DNA from: Mesonia sp. K7
GTDB lineage: Bacteria; Bacteroidota; Bacteroidia; Flavobacteriales; Flavobacteriaceae
DNA: 64,000 bases
Reading direction: 5' to 3'
NCBI RefSeq assembly: GCF_003233725.1
Contig: NZ_QKQV01000013.1
Location: 1 to 64,000 of the forward strand
Below the pieces are notes generated by a model that saw only the letters and a program-made list of their open reading frames with translations, had not been told where the DNA came from and made no database searches. Made by a program: the position numbers and the translations under genes. Within the stretch, counting starts at the first letter, position 1, and the number at the start of each line of letters is the position of its first letter. Below are positions 42,201-52,247 of this stretch, one piece after another.

Positions 42201-45200
42201 CGTAGCAGATATTCAGGTGAATGAAGCCAATGTCATTTGGTATGACGCGGCAACTGGAGGATCGACTTATTTGGCTACAGATGCGTTACAGGATGCGACT
42301 ACTTATTATGGTGTGCTGACCGACGCGGTAACAGGTTGCGAAAGTTCCGTAAGATTGGCCGTAACTATAACGCTAAATGATGCACCCACACCTACAGCTA
42401 GTGATACCACACAGGAGTTTTGTAGTGTTACCAACCCCACTGTCGCAGACCTTCAAGTAAATGAAACCAACATCACATGGTATGATGCCTTGACTGCGGG
42501 AACTGCTTATGCTTCTACCGATTTGCTTCAAGACGGCGTGACTTATTATGCGAGTTTCACAGACCCTACTACAGGCTGTGAAAGCTCAGTGCGCTTAGCG
42601 ATTCAGGTATTGTTCAACAATTCGTTGCCTCCTACTACAAACGATACAACACCATCTTTCTGTACAGCAGAAAATGCAACTTTAGCAGACATACAAGTCA
42701 ATGAAGCTGACATCACATGGTATGATGCGGCAACTGGTGGGAATGTCCTTCCTGGAACAACCGTATTGCAGGATGCTACTACCTATTATGCAGCCCATAC
42801 CAATCCGGCAAATAGTTGCGAAAGTAATGGAAGACTTGCCATTTTAGTAACTATAGAAGATGCAGCCACACCTACGACCACCGATGCGAGTCAGGAATTT
42901 TGTTTGGCCAATAGTCCTACGATTGCCGATTTACAGGTAAACGAAAGTAGTGTAACTTGGTATGATGCAGCAACCGGAGGGACGGCTTATGCGGCAACAG
43001 ATGCTTTACAGGACGCTACCACTTATTACGCGAGTTTGACCGATGCTACTACAGGTTGTGAGAGTGCTACCCGATTGACCGTAAGCGTAACGCTCCTTGA
43101 TGTTGCTACGCCTACTACCATCAGTCAAATACAAAATTTCTATAGCGGAGATAATCCAACGGTAGCAGATATACAAGTCAACGAAACCAATGTAGTTTGG
43201 TACGATGCCCTTACGGGCGGAAGTATAGTTGCTTCGGGCGCACCATTACAGGACGGAAATACTTATTTTGCGGTATTGGTAGATGCGACCACAGGTTGCG
43301 AGAGTTCGGTGCGATTAGCCATACAAGTCAATATATTTCCAATCAATCCACCTTCATCCACCCAAACTTTCTGTGCTGTGGACACGCCAACAGTAGGTGA
43401 TTTATCTACCTTGGATCCTAATTTTGAGATGATTTGGTATGCCAATGCAACAGGAGGAACTCCCTTGGCAGATACAGCACCTTTACAACATGGGGTCATT
43501 TACCATGCGGCTTATTATGACACGTCTACCCATACAGAGAGCACCAGCCGTTATCCGGTGCTTGTAATTGTAAATGACGCAGCCACACCAACTACCTCTA
43601 GTAACAACCAGGAGTTTTGTGCGGCCGATGCACCTACGGTGGCAGCTATTCAGGTGAACGAACCAAATATTGTATGGTATAATGCCGCATCTAACGGAAA
43701 TATAGTATTGCCAGGAACAGCTTTGCAAAATGGGAGTACGTATTACGCAAGTATGATTGACCCGGCAAGTGGCTGTGAAAGTTCAGTACGATTACAAGTG
43801 ACCGTACAAATAAATGACACACCAACTCCGACGACACTTACAAATATGCAGGAATTCTGCGAAGTAGATCATCCTACCATTGCTGACATTCAGGTCAACG
43901 AAACCAATGTGGTGTGGTATGCCTCAGCTACAGGGACAACGATGGTGTCACCAAGTACCATGCTACAAGATGGCTTTACCTATTATGCCGTTTTGGTAGA
44001 CGCCACAACAGGATGCGAAAGTACTACCCGTTTGGCTGTTCAGGTAGAAATATTTGATGCAGCTACCCCAACAACCAATGATTCTACTCAAGAGTTTTGT
44101 GCGGCAGATGACCCTACCATTTCCGATATTCAGGTAAATGAAGCCAATGTGATTTGGTACGATGCTATGCTCAATGGAAACATTTTAACTTCTTCCACGG
44201 CGTTACAGGACAACGAGACTTATTATGCCGCCTTGGTAGATGCTACCAATGGCTGTGAGAGTTCGGTAAAGTTGGCTGTACAGATAAATGTAAATGATGC
44301 CGCAACCCCTACTACCAATCATATGGTACAGAACTTTTGTTTGGTGGATGCGCCCACAGTAGCAAATATTCAAGTTAACGAACCGAACGTAACTTGGTAC
44401 AATGCTCCCACTAATGGAAATATAGTAGCTATGAATACAAGCTTACAAAATGGGGCGACCTATTATGCGAGTATAACCGATTTAGCCAATGGCTGTGAGA
44501 GTTCGGTAAGGTTAGCTGTACAAGTAAATGTAAATGATGCAGCATCCCCTACCACCAACACTATGGTGCAGGAGTTTTGTGCTGTAGATACACCTATCAT
44601 TTCAGATATACAAGTGAACGAAACGAATGTAGTGTGGTACAATAGCCCAACGGGAGGAGGTATGTTAGGAGCGAGTACCATGCTTCAGGATGGAACGACT
44701 TACTATGCAGCATTGGTAGACGCTACTACGGGTTGCGAAAGTTCAGTGAGACTTGCCGTGCAAGTAGAGGTAAACGATGCAGCAACCCCTACGACCAATA
44801 GTGTGATGCAGAGCTTCTGCGAAATAGATCATCCATTAATTTCCAATATACAAGTTAACGAAACCGGAGTGGTTTGGTACAGCGCACCTACAGGAGGTTC
44901 GGTTTTACCTGCAGGTACGCCACTTTTAAACGGAATAACCTATTACGCTAGTTTAACCGATCCGGCAAGTGGTTGTGAGAGTTCGGTACGTTTGGCAGTA
45001 ACGGTAAATATCAATGATGCGGCCACGCCTACCACCAACGATGTAACCCAAGATTTCTGCGCAGCAGATAACCCCACCGTCGCCAATATTTTTGTCAATG
45101 AAGTAGGGGTGACTTGGTATGATGCCGCTATGGGCGGAAACGTGATCGCATCCACCACCTTGTTACAAGACGGTATGATGTATTACGGAAGTTTGACCCA

Positions 45201-46635
45201 TCCTACAACAGGTTGCGAAAGCACTATCCGCTTGGCGATACAAGTAAATGTAGATGATGTGGCAACCCCTACTACAACACAAACTTCGCAGGAGTTTTGT
45301 ACCTCCGATAATGCAACTGTATCAGACATTCAAGTAAATGAGTCGAACGTGGTTTGGTATGTTCAAGCATCAGGCGGAACAATACTTCCTTCCAACACAC
45401 CTTTGCAAAACGCAACGACTTACTATGCGAGTTTAACCAATCCGGCAACTGGCTGTGAGAGTTCTACCCGTTTGGCGGTAAACATTACCTTGATAGATGT
45501 GGCAACACCAACTACCAATAACGCCATTCAAGATTTCTGTGCGTCAGATAACCCTGTGATTTCCAATCTTCAAGTAAATGAAACAAATGTTGTTTTTTAC
45601 GATGTGCCTACTGGAGGTACAGCCTTATCGGGAAATACTGCACTACAGGATGGAGCCACCTATTACGCTTCACTGATCGATGCAGCAACAGGCTGTGAAA
45701 GCTCGGTGAGATTGGCAATTACCGTAAATGTAAATACGGCCTCCCAGCCTATCATAAATGGTCCTGTTGATGATGTTTGTGTCCAGGATCAAATGACCTA
45801 CACTACTGAAGCTGGAATGAGCCAATACAATTGGACAGTCGTAGGCGGTACCATTGTAAGCGGGGGTGGAGCCAATGATGATTTTGTCACGGTGATATGG
45901 GATGTCATTGGGCAAAATACGATTAGTGTTGATTACCTAAACACCAACGGTTGTGCGATGCAGAATCAGACACAACTTACAGTGACTACGATTAGCTGTT
46001 ACGATTTAAGCATTGAAAAAACAGTAGATAACGAAACTCCAATTATCGATGAAAATGTCGTCTTTACGATTACGGTGACCAACCATAGTAATGCTTCGTT
46101 CAATACTATTGTGGTAGATGAAAAATTACCTTCAGGTTATGAGTTTGTTACTTATACCGCAAGCACCGGTACTTACAATGATATTGTAGGCGAGTGGTCG
46201 ATACCTGTTTTATTAGGAAATGAAACGGCTACCTTGGAGTTGACGGCAAAAGTTTTGTTTGAAGGTGAGTACCTCAACCAAGCCAGTATTCTTACCTCGA
46301 CACCTATAGATGTAGACGCCAATAACAATTTAGCAGAAGCAGAAGTAGAACCCATGTGTCTGGTAGTTTACAACGAGTTTTCACCAAATGGTGATGGCGC
46401 CAACGAAACCTTTAGGGTAGATTGTATTACTTACTACAGCAACAATACCTTAGAAATATACAATCGTTACGGTAATATGGTCTACAGTACCAACAATTAC
46501 CAAAACGATTGGCGAGGTATAGCTAACAACTCTTCTGTTGGGAATGATGAGTTGCCGCCAGGAACCTACTTCTACGTCATCAAGTTACACGATGAAAATA
46601 AAGAGATGAAAGGATGGGTACAATTGATCCGATAA
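39202..46635 (+). CDS. Giant type IX secreted repeat adhesin with CHU_C domain
   Basis: 2477 residues. Signal peptide 1-31 (LVFCLPFLFGYATGNAQ). Residues about 40-370 hold two beta-sandwich domains with GEYLLAITPNVSYDRIYIED-like segments, and 375-465 an Ig-like module. Residues 1-465 are paralogous to the whole 49607-51010 protein. After more Ig-like modules, residues about 978-2180 contain 15 repeats of about 80 residues. Each has EFC-x3-NPTVADIQVNE, VVWYDAATGG and TYYASLTDATTGCESSVRLA. A PKD-like module, a DUF11-type domain (SIEKTVDNETPIIDENVVFT) and a C-terminal CHU_C (about 2385-2477; YNEFSPNGDGANETF) follow. Secreted by the type IX system; SprF-like and OmpA partners are directly downstream. 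Confidence 0.92.
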   Translation: MKNYYFKTLTQKWVQLVFCLPFLFGYATGNAQITKNHVTSVTLQSHVSNASDALTPAGYATLESYGGVMLGIGDYTGELELTYPAALPAGTTTYVKIDFDQDLLSALIGGNLGGELADVLGSLVLGNHYFNVEARLGAVTVLSDSSSSGFEDDDLRLIVNDNGEYLLAITPNVSYDRIYIEDVTNALLLGVTNSMEVYEAYYFSGTDTCENAFATSFTGTGGTIDALGLGAAGVDNPEHVIDNDANSYSEISLGLLTVAGTISQTVYFKDASLPTDQFHIKMQLTDPALLNLGLADGIRIQALLDDQVVYTAGDLSLLNLDLLGLLQSGQVVDVPFTPNTSFDRVRITLSSLVQLNLTKQVRVYGVRKSPAAPEVTADDISICENDTASLTAQTDSANELHWFDAAVGGNLLATTAYNVGYTTAALSSDATFYVAATTIGCTNYSERIPVEVHVYPEPSAPAVVESTVQVNSGGTATLEVQNPESHIDYRWYDASNNLVDTTPVLIINNVTVAQAYTVEAAIGAACVSPTATSVNVVLTTSILPPDVSPTDITITEGESAQINATTTDPNLDIVWYDQGGNEVFIGNQFNSPTTLTPGTYTYTVVTRDPMSLQESTPVTVTITVVPPTPGLDCDEANAQTIGTTPICILCGVDNPNQAVDGDENTYSRFIAPVSVTGSVWQELIFQQQGLAGDIVHVKVGTAGSLIDVDLISGLSFETYAGNTANNDGGVVDGNLIQLKLLSGGDEAIVTFEAGANFDRVRLTYQPLLGVLNSGWRVYGASIMFEPPVIVTPDEEICKGEVVSLEVTPATGISINWYDSETSTTSLSTQNTYTTPVQTVPGEVTYYISQTRNGCENTHRIPITFTVLEAPLALDIDVAQSSDPICEGSDVILTPSIAVTSTLQNTPGIFNWYIDNNKTQAITDGAVINGKSYAINAAGELTVSGLTVADSPFAVFVSTIAENGCENRAGELKEVMLTVVDTPTPTTSDTNQEFCMVDNPTVADIQVNEANVIWYDAATGGSTYLATDALQDATTYYGVLTDAVTGCESSVRLAVTITLNDAPTPTASDTTQEFCSVTNPTVADLQVNETNITWYDALTAGTAYASTDLLQDGVTYYASFTDPTTGCESSVRLAIQVLFNNSLPPTTNDTTPSFCTAENATLADIQVNEADITWYDAATGGNVLPGTTVLQDATTYYAAHTNPANSCESNGRLAILVTIEDAATPTTTDASQEFCLANSPTIADLQVNESSVTWYDAATGGTAYAATDALQDATTYYASLTDATTGCESATRLTVSVTLLDVATPTTISQIQNFYSGDNPTVADIQVNETNVVWYDALTGGSIVASGAPLQDGNTYFAVLVDATTGCESSVRLAIQVNIFPINPPSSTQTFCAVDTPTVGDLSTLDPNFEMIWYANATGGTPLADTAPLQHGVIYHAAYYDTSTHTESTSRYPVLVIVNDAATPTTSSNNQEFCAADAPTVAAIQVNEPNIVWYNAASNGNIVLPGTALQNGSTYYASMIDPASGCESSVRLQVTVQINDTPTPTTLTNMQEFCEVDHPTIADIQVNETNVVWYASATGTTMVSPSTMLQDGFTYYAVLVDATTGCESTTRLAVQVEIFDAATPTTNDSTQEFCAADDPTISDIQVNEANVIWYDAMLNGNILTSSTALQDNETYYAALVDATNGCESSVKLAVQINVNDAATPTTNHMVQNFCLVDAPTVANIQVNEPNVTWYNAPTNGNIVAMNTSLQNGATYYASITDLANGCESSVRLAVQVNVNDAASPTTNTMVQEFCAVDTPIISDIQVNETNVVWYNSPTGGGMLGASTMLQDGTTYYAALVDATTGCESSVRLAVQVEVNDAATPTTNSVMQSFCEIDHPLISNIQVNETGVVWYSAPTGGSVLPAGTPLLNGITYYASLTDPASGCESSVRLAVTVNINDAATPTTNDVTQDFCAADNPTVANIFVNEVGVTWYDAAMGGNVIASTTLLQDGMMYYGSLTHPTTGCESTIRLAIQVNVDDVATPTTTQTSQEFCTSDNATVSDIQVNESNVVWYVQASGGTILPSNTPLQNATTYYASLTNPATGCESSTRLAVNITLIDVATPTTNNAIQDFCASDNPVISNLQVNETNVVFYDVPTGGTALSGNTALQDGATYYASLIDAATGCESSVRLAITVNVNTASQPIINGPVDDVCVQDQMTYTTEAGMSQYNWTVVGGTIVSGGGANDDFVTVIWDVIGQNTISVDYLNTNGCAMQNQTQLTVTTISCYDLSIEKTVDNETPIIDENVVFTITVTNHSNASFNTIVVDEKLPSGYEFVTYTASTGTYNDIVGEWSIPVLLGNETATLELTAKVLFEGEYLNQASILTSTPIDVDANNNLAEAEVEPMCLVVYNEFSPNGDGANETFRVDCITYYSNNTLEIYNRYGNMVYSTNNYQNDWRGIANNSSVGNDELPPGTYFYVIKLHDENKEMKGWVQLIR
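42133..45740 (+). repeat. Fifteen tandem 240-bp coding repeats in the adhesin
   Basis: Consecutive units of about 240 bp encode modules with two conserved cysteines (EFC and GCESS) and a WYD core. Repeat 6 (43350-43590) is the most divergent (TVGDLSTLDPNFEMIWYANA), and repeat 5 has lost its first cysteine (NFYSGDNP). The DNA copies are similar but not identical, so recombination between them could change the length. Confidence 0.9.
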
Positions 46636-46662
46636 CTAACTATTCAGTCTAAATATTTAAAA

Positions 46663-47610
46663 ATGCTTCTCATGAATAACACCCAAATAAATAATTTTCT
46701 AAAGATATGTGTATGCTCCTTTGTGATGTTTACGGGCATGACCTCTTTAGCACAGCAAGACCCGCATTACACGCAATACATATACAATATGATGGCTTTT
46801 AACCCTGCTTATGCGGGTTCTACAGGAAATATTGAAGCAAGCTTATTGCACCGTAGCCAATGGGCAGGTATCGATGGAGCTCCCAAAACACAATCCTTCA
46901 ACCTACACTCGCCGTTAATCAACGACAAAATGGGCTTGGGGTTGAATATTGTCAATGATGAAATCGGACCTTCTTCAGAGCTATACCTCAACGGTAATTT
47001 TTCTTATACCTTACAGCTGAATGCCAATATGCAATTGGCTTTGGGAGCTAAAGCGGGAATGAATGTGATTAACATCGACTGGACCAAAGGACGCTATTAC
47101 GATACTAACGACGTACTGTTAAACAGTAACATCAACGATCGGATTACGGCCAATTTTGGTGCCGGGGGGTTCTTGTACAGTCAGCATTGGTATTTGGGTT
47201 TTTCAGTACCTAACTTTGTAAAGTCAGATTACTATGACGATATACAAGAAGCTGTTTTAGCAGATCGTTTACATTATTTTATTACGGGGGGTTATGTATT
47301 TGATATTTCCGAAAACCTAAAATTTAAACCTGCTTTTTTAACCAAAATTGTAAGTGGCTCTCCGTTATCGGTAGATGTTTCTGCCAATTTCCTTATCGGT
47401 GAAATCGTTACCTTGGGAGCTTCCTACCGCTGGGACGATTCGGTAAGCGCGATAGCCGGTTTGAATTTTCTGGAAACCTTCTTTGTAGGTTATGCCTTTG
47501 ATTATACCACTTCCAGTTTCAATAAGTATAATGATGGCTCTCATGAGATCATTTTAAGGTACCGTCCGAAGAGCAAGTCTAATCGAGTGAAATCTCCAAG
47601 ATTCTTCTAA
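46663..47610 (+). CDS. PorP/SprF-family type IX secretion membrane protein
   Basis: 315 residues. Signal peptide up to about 30 (FVMFTGMTSLAQQ). The family signature is QQDPHYTQYIYNMMAFNPAY followed by AGSTGNIEASLLHRSQWAG. The rest is an outer-membrane barrel with LHYFITGGYVFDI and DGSHEIILRYRPKS, ending RVKSPRFF. SprF is known to be required for secretion and attachment of the adjacent SprB-type adhesin carrying the CHU_C signal, so this protein is predicted to serve the 2477-residue adhesin 27 bp upstream. Confidence 0.93.
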   Translation: MLLMNNTQINNFLKICVCSFVMFTGMTSLAQQDPHYTQYIYNMMAFNPAYAGSTGNIEASLLHRSQWAGIDGAPKTQSFNLHSPLINDKMGLGLNIVNDEIGPSSELYLNGNFSYTLQLNANMQLALGAKAGMNVINIDWTKGRYYDTNDVLLNSNINDRITANFGAGGFLYSQHWYLGFSVPNFVKSDYYDDIQEAVLADRLHYFITGGYVFDISENLKFKPAFLTKIVSGSPLSVDVSANFLIGEIVTLGASYRWDDSVSAIAGLNFLETFFVGYAFDYTTSSFNKYNDGSHEIILRYRPKSKSNRVKSPRFF

Positions 47611-47622
47611 AAAATCTATGTT

Positions 47623-49569
47623 ATGAAAAGTACCATTACACTAGTTATATATTTCTTTACCGTTCTTTGTTATGCTCAACAAAGTTACCTCAACAAAGCA
47701 GATCAACTCTTTGAGAATACTGCTTACATGGATGCGATAGTATACTATGAAAAATACATGAAAAAGGCAGAAGACCCATCGCTTGATGTCCATAAAAATT
47801 TAGGAGATGCCTATTATTTTACACAGGATTTTCAAAAAGCATTGCCTCATTATAAAAATGTCTATGCTGCATTGGGCGATAATATTTCAGACAAGTATTA
47901 CTTCAGGTATATCCAATGTTTACGAAGCAATAGGGATTATACAGAAGCAGATAAACACAGTAAAAAATACTACCAGCGTAAAGCAGACGATTACCAGATC
48001 AAAAGATACATCAAACAAAAAAGTTATGTAGATAGTTTGGAAACTGCAACGTCTTTATATAGTGTGACCAATATCGAGGGCAATAATGAGTTTGCGGACT
48101 TTGGGGCAGTATTTTATAAAAATAAGGTGGTGTATTCGGCGAGTAAAAAAGCATCGAGTTTCGACAAGACCTATTCTTGGAACAACCAACCTTATCTCGA
48201 TCTGTATATTGCAGATAGAAATGGCTCTACAGGAGATCTGATGAATGAAAAGCCTTTCTTGGAAGGAAAATTAAATTCTGCTTACCACGAAGCGGCCATC
48301 TCTTTTAGTAAAAATTATGACACCATATACTTCACCAAAAACCTATTGAACGATAAAGACCGTTTAATCAATAAACAAGGGGTCAATAACTTTCACATGT
48401 ATAGGGGAGTGATCAAAGACGAAAAACTGCAAAATGTAAAAGAGCTTGACTTTAGTAGTTATGAGTATTCGGTAGGGCATCCCGCCATTTCCAGTAACGG
48501 TAAGTGGTTGTTTTTTGCTTCAGATATGCCGGGTGGTTTAGGAGAATCGGATATTTATATGGTAAAGGTTTTTCCTGATGGTACATATAATACACCCGAA
48601 AATATCGGTAAGCAAATCAATACCGAAGGAAAGGAAATGTTCCCTTTTGTCATAAAAGATAAACTCTATTTTGCTTCCAACGGACATTATGGTTACGGAG
48701 GTTTGGATATCTATGTGAGCACCATTGATACCGTGAATATGAAATTCAGTATTCCTAAAAACTTAGGAAAACCCATCAATAGTAATCGTGATGATTTTTC
48801 TTTTGTTATCGATTCTACCACATCCTACGGCTACATTGCTTCTAACCGCAAAGGCCCTGCAACCAAAGGGGATGATGATATCTTTTATTTTAGGAAATCC
48901 AAACCTATTTGTAATCAAATGATCACAGGGACTGTCATCGATTCGATTACCACCATGCCCATACGAGCGGTAAGAATTGCGGCCCATGACGAGTTTGACG
49001 ATGCCATCGCTGAGGTGCAAACCAAAGAAGACGGCACCTATATCATCGAACTTCCTTGTGATAAAACCTATACTTTGAGAGCCTCAAAACAAGGGTATAC
49101 AGAAGATAGTGCAGAAGTCGTCACGCAAAATAAGCATGAGGATACCATTGCAGGGATCGATTTTATGCTGACCAATTATGACGATTTAATCAAAAAAGAA
49201 GACGATAAGGAGATGATCAATGTCAACCCGATTTACTTTGAATACGATAAATCGAACATTACTCCGCAGGCAGAAGAGGAATTGGCAAAAGTATTATTCG
49301 TATTGCGTGAATTTCCAAAGATAAAAATAAAAATAGAGGCCCACACCGATTCCCGAGGGAAAGACAGTTACAACTTGAATTTATCGCAAGCACGTGCCAC
49401 CTCTACCAAGGACTATATTCTATCGAAAGGAATAGATGCCAGCCGCCTTGAAAGTGCTATTGGATACGGTGAGACGCAACTTAAAAATGAATGTGCCAAC
49501 GGAGTAGAGTGTTCTGAAGAACAGCACCAACTCAATCGCCGTTCTGACTTTATCATTATAGAAAAATAA
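47623..49569 (+). CDS. PorE-like OmpA-family protein (TPR, beta-propeller, CRD, OmpA)
   Basis: 648 residues. Signal peptide 1-18 (VIYFFTVLCYAQQ). TPR segment (about 20-125; LDVHKNLGDAYYFTQDFQKA). PD40/WD40-like propeller (about 150-420; HPAISSNGKWLFFASDMPGG, FVIKDKLYFASNGHYGYGGL). Carboxypeptidase-regulatory domain (about 435-515). OmpA_C domain (about 540-648) with IYFEYDKSNITPQAEEEL-type start and IKIEAHTDSRGKDSYNLNLS. The same domain order is known for PorE of the type IX system. It is 13 bp after the sprF-like gene, forming an adhesin-sprF-porE-like operon; it likely anchors the complex to peptidoglycan. Confidence 0.92.
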   Translation: MKSTITLVIYFFTVLCYAQQSYLNKADQLFENTAYMDAIVYYEKYMKKAEDPSLDVHKNLGDAYYFTQDFQKALPHYKNVYAALGDNISDKYYFRYIQCLRSNRDYTEADKHSKKYYQRKADDYQIKRYIKQKSYVDSLETATSLYSVTNIEGNNEFADFGAVFYKNKVVYSASKKASSFDKTYSWNNQPYLDLYIADRNGSTGDLMNEKPFLEGKLNSAYHEAAISFSKNYDTIYFTKNLLNDKDRLINKQGVNNFHMYRGVIKDEKLQNVKELDFSSYEYSVGHPAISSNGKWLFFASDMPGGLGESDIYMVKVFPDGTYNTPENIGKQINTEGKEMFPFVIKDKLYFASNGHYGYGGLDIYVSTIDTVNMKFSIPKNLGKPINSNRDDFSFVIDSTTSYGYIASNRKGPATKGDDDIFYFRKSKPICNQMITGTVIDSITTMPIRAVRIAAHDEFDDAIAEVQTKEDGTYIIELPCDKTYTLRASKQGYTEDSAEVVTQNKHEDTIAGIDFMLTNYDDLIKKEDDKEMINVNPIYFEYDKSNITPQAEEELAKVLFVLREFPKIKIKIEAHTDSRGKDSYNLNLSQARATSTKDYILSKGIDASRLESAIGYGETQLKNECANGVECSEEQHQLNRRSDFIIIEK

Positions 49570-49606
49570 TAGGAGCTACATCAAATCAACCATAGAACAA
49601 AAGTAC

Positions 49607-51010
49607 ATGCCAAATACGATCACGTATACAAGTTACGCCTGTGCCCAATATCAACAGATATGGGGTAAAGGCTTGCGTTATGCCTGTGGGGTGTTGCTCT
49701 TGTTTGGCATGCATATAGGGTATGGACAAGTTGTAAAAAATTATCCCGCTTCCCCTGCTACCAATTTTAGTAATGTAACTAATCCAGGAGGAGTTTTTCA
49801 GGAGTCAGGACATACTGTTTTAAAATCTTCTTGGGGTATAGGTGGTCTTGGAGCATATACAGGCGAACTGGAAGTAGCGTATACTACGCCAATATCAGGA
49901 GGGACGAGTACTTATATCCACGTAGGAGGAGCAAGCACAACCTTGTTGGAATCACTTTTAGGAGGTACGGTAGGAAGTTTTTTGACAGGTCTTTTGGGAG
50001 GGCATTATTTTGAGGTAGAAGCTAGACTAAATGGTACTATGGTTGCCTCAGGAACAAGCAGTAACAGCTTTACGGATCCAGAAGTTAATTTTAAAATTAA
50101 TGAATTAGGGGAGTACTTGATCGAAATCACTCCTGCCTCTTCTTATGATGAAATATACATAAAGAATGTCACGACAGGTTTATTGGGAGGGACGAACACC
50201 TTAGACATTCATGAGATATACTACTTTTCAGGAGCAGAACCTTGTGATGAGTTGTTATCTACTTCTTATGATGGTGCTGGTCTCTTGAGTGTATCGGATG
50301 TAAATGTAGAAAACCCTCATTTTTTAATAGATGGAGATGATACCTCATCTTCAGAAATGAGTTTAGCCTTGATAAGTGCGGGTCTTAGTGTTACTCAGAG
50401 TGTTTATATAAACTCTCCTGCACAAGCCGAAGATCAATTCAACATTACTATGGATTTTGCTGGTTCTGGGATTATAGATCTTGATTTAATAAATTCAGTT
50501 CAGGTAGCAGCTTATTTGAACGGGAGTCAAGTGTATACTCAATCAATTTCATCTATACTAGATGTGAGCTTATTGAATTTATTGATTATAGGGAATAAAG
50601 TTGAGGTGTCATTTACTCCAAATACAGCCTTTGATGAAGTGCAAATCACCTTATCTTCAGTAGTTGGCGTCGCTACACCCGTTCTAAATTTATATGAATT
50701 TAAAATATTGCCTCAACCTCCAACTCCTCAAGTAAGTGCTACCCAAATTTGCTACAACAAGACTTATACTTTAAGCGCTACCGCTGATAGTGCCTACCAA
50801 TTGTTATGGTATGACGATAACGACAACCTTTTGGCCACTACGGCTTATAACGGCACCTATCATACAGGCAACTTACAAACAGATACGACAATATACGTAG
50901 CTGTTAAAAAACCAGCTTGTACCGAAACATCAGCAAAAGTACCTATCGAGATTGAAGTGCTGCCAGATATAAAACACCCCGATATTACCATTTCTTCTTT
51001 AAGTGATTGA
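49607..51010 (+). CDS. Secreted modular protein B1 (paralogue of the adhesin N-terminus)
   Basis: 467 residues. Signal peptide up to about 39 (YACGVLLLFGMHIGYGQ); the first 20 residues are an unusual polar extension, and a later start is not excluded. The body matches residues 1-465 of the giant adhesin domain by domain (SWGIGGLGAYTGELEVAYTT; GEYLIEITPASSYDEIYIKN; SFTPNTAFDEVQITLSS; YQLLWYDDNDNLLATTAYNG). It stops after one Ig-like module at KHPDITISSLSD, with no CHU_C. First gene of the B set; the set continues at 51062. Confidence 0.8.
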   Translation: MPNTITYTSYACAQYQQIWGKGLRYACGVLLLFGMHIGYGQVVKNYPASPATNFSNVTNPGGVFQESGHTVLKSSWGIGGLGAYTGELEVAYTTPISGGTSTYIHVGGASTTLLESLLGGTVGSFLTGLLGGHYFEVEARLNGTMVASGTSSNSFTDPEVNFKINELGEYLIEITPASSYDEIYIKNVTTGLLGGTNTLDIHEIYYFSGAEPCDELLSTSYDGAGLLSVSDVNVENPHFLIDGDDTSSSEMSLALISAGLSVTQSVYINSPAQAEDQFNITMDFAGSGIIDLDLINSVQVAAYLNGSQVYTQSISSILDVSLLNLLIIGNKVEVSFTPNTAFDEVQITLSSVVGVATPVLNLYEFKILPQPPTPQVSATQICYNKTYTLSATADSAYQLLWYDDNDNLLATTAYNGTYHTGNLQTDTTIYVAVKKPACTETSAKVPIEIEVLPDIKHPDITISSLSD

Positions 51011-51061
51011 AAATTTAAACCATAAACAAAACCATTTAAATAACCACAAAAATCAATTATT

Positions 51062-51970
51062 ATGACAACTAAAAAAATCATCTTATCCGTTTTCGTGCTA
51101 GCGATTATGCTGCTAGGGCTAAACAAAATGACTGCACAAGTAGCTCCAGGAGCACCTACAACACCCATCAATACTGTAGATGATCTTGATGTAGGTACAA
51201 TTACCAACAACACTTTACCGGTGACTACAGCGGCTAACGGAGTAATGTTCTATAACCCAGCTACCAATGGACCTACCATTGAACTTACCGCAAGTATAGC
51301 TGATGGTGACGGGAATAACTTTGACAGTTATGTTTGGTATAACATTACCAATGCCTCGGGAACAGAGACCGAAAATTTGATTGGGGGGCAAACCACACAA
51401 ACCTATACTCCTTCAAGCTTGGCACGTGGTTATCATAAATTTAGGGTGTATGGTGTAATCACAGATGGAACTACATGTCAGTCTGACGAGTATGAAGATA
51501 TCATCTTGTTTGTACTACCTACGATAGACGTAGAGGCAGAACATACATTAAACGGTAGTGCAAGCCTTGACTATTGTGAAGACAATGTACCCACTGGTGC
51601 AGATACGATTGAATTATCGATCGCTTCATTAACAGCAGATTACACAGGAAATACGAATGGTTATACACATCCTGTGGGAAGTGACTTTGAGTTTGCCTAT
51701 CAATGGTATTACTCTGATGATGGGGGTGTTACAAAATCTCCTATGGGTACGGGTAGTACTCAAACAGTAAATGATGCTACTACAGGTATTCCCACTACTC
51801 CAGGAACCTATACATTTTATGTGGATTTAGAGTATACCATCAAAGCTAAAGGTGTAAGAGATTATGTAACTTATCAAGGTGAAGTGGAAAGTGCTGGAAC
51901 CACTGTAGAAGTAAATGTAATTGCAGTTCCTGGAGCTCCAGCTATTACTATTGGTACGGTAACAGATTAA
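51062..51970 (+). CDS. Secreted modular protein B2
   Basis: 302 residues. Signal peptide 1-23 (VFVLAIMLLGLNKMTAQ). Two beta-sandwich modules: the first has NNFDSYVWYNITNASGTETE and RGYHKFRVYGVITDGTTCQS, the second SLDYCEDNVPTGADTIELSI and FEFAYQWYYSDDGG. It ends PGAPAITIGTVTD, the same kind of short strand-like tail as B1 and A1. It has no sorting domain. 51 bp after B1. Function inferred to be a surface subunit. Confidence 0.75.
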   Translation: MTTKKIILSVFVLAIMLLGLNKMTAQVAPGAPTTPINTVDDLDVGTITNNTLPVTTAANGVMFYNPATNGPTIELTASIADGDGNNFDSYVWYNITNASGTETENLIGGQTTQTYTPSSLARGYHKFRVYGVITDGTTCQSDEYEDIILFVLPTIDVEAEHTLNGSASLDYCEDNVPTGADTIELSIASLTADYTGNTNGYTHPVGSDFEFAYQWYYSDDGGVTKSPMGTGSTQTVNDATTGIPTTPGTYTFYVDLEYTIKAKGVRDYVTYQGEVESAGTTVEVNVIAVPGAPAITIGTVTD

Positions 51971-52247
51971 AAGAAACGGAAGGTTTAGTATACAAGCTAT
52001 TAAGTAAGCATAGAGAGCTCTTTTAATTGTTTAATCATTCATAAAAGATAGAGCCTTAGTAATAGTGTTTCATGGCAATGATCAACTCCTTTTCATAAGA
52101 AATAGAGAAGTCTTAGTAAATATTTAAAATAGTACCAAAGCCGAAACTTATTGCTAGAGCTATAAAACCTTGTATAGAAAAAAGACAGGCAAGTCCCAAT
52201 GCCTTATATAATTTATAGTGCCTGTGGGTGATGTAAAATAAATGAAT

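Noticed and set aside
42133-45740. CRISPR array
   Set aside because: The repeats are 240 bp, in frame and coding, with no short repeat-spacer pattern.
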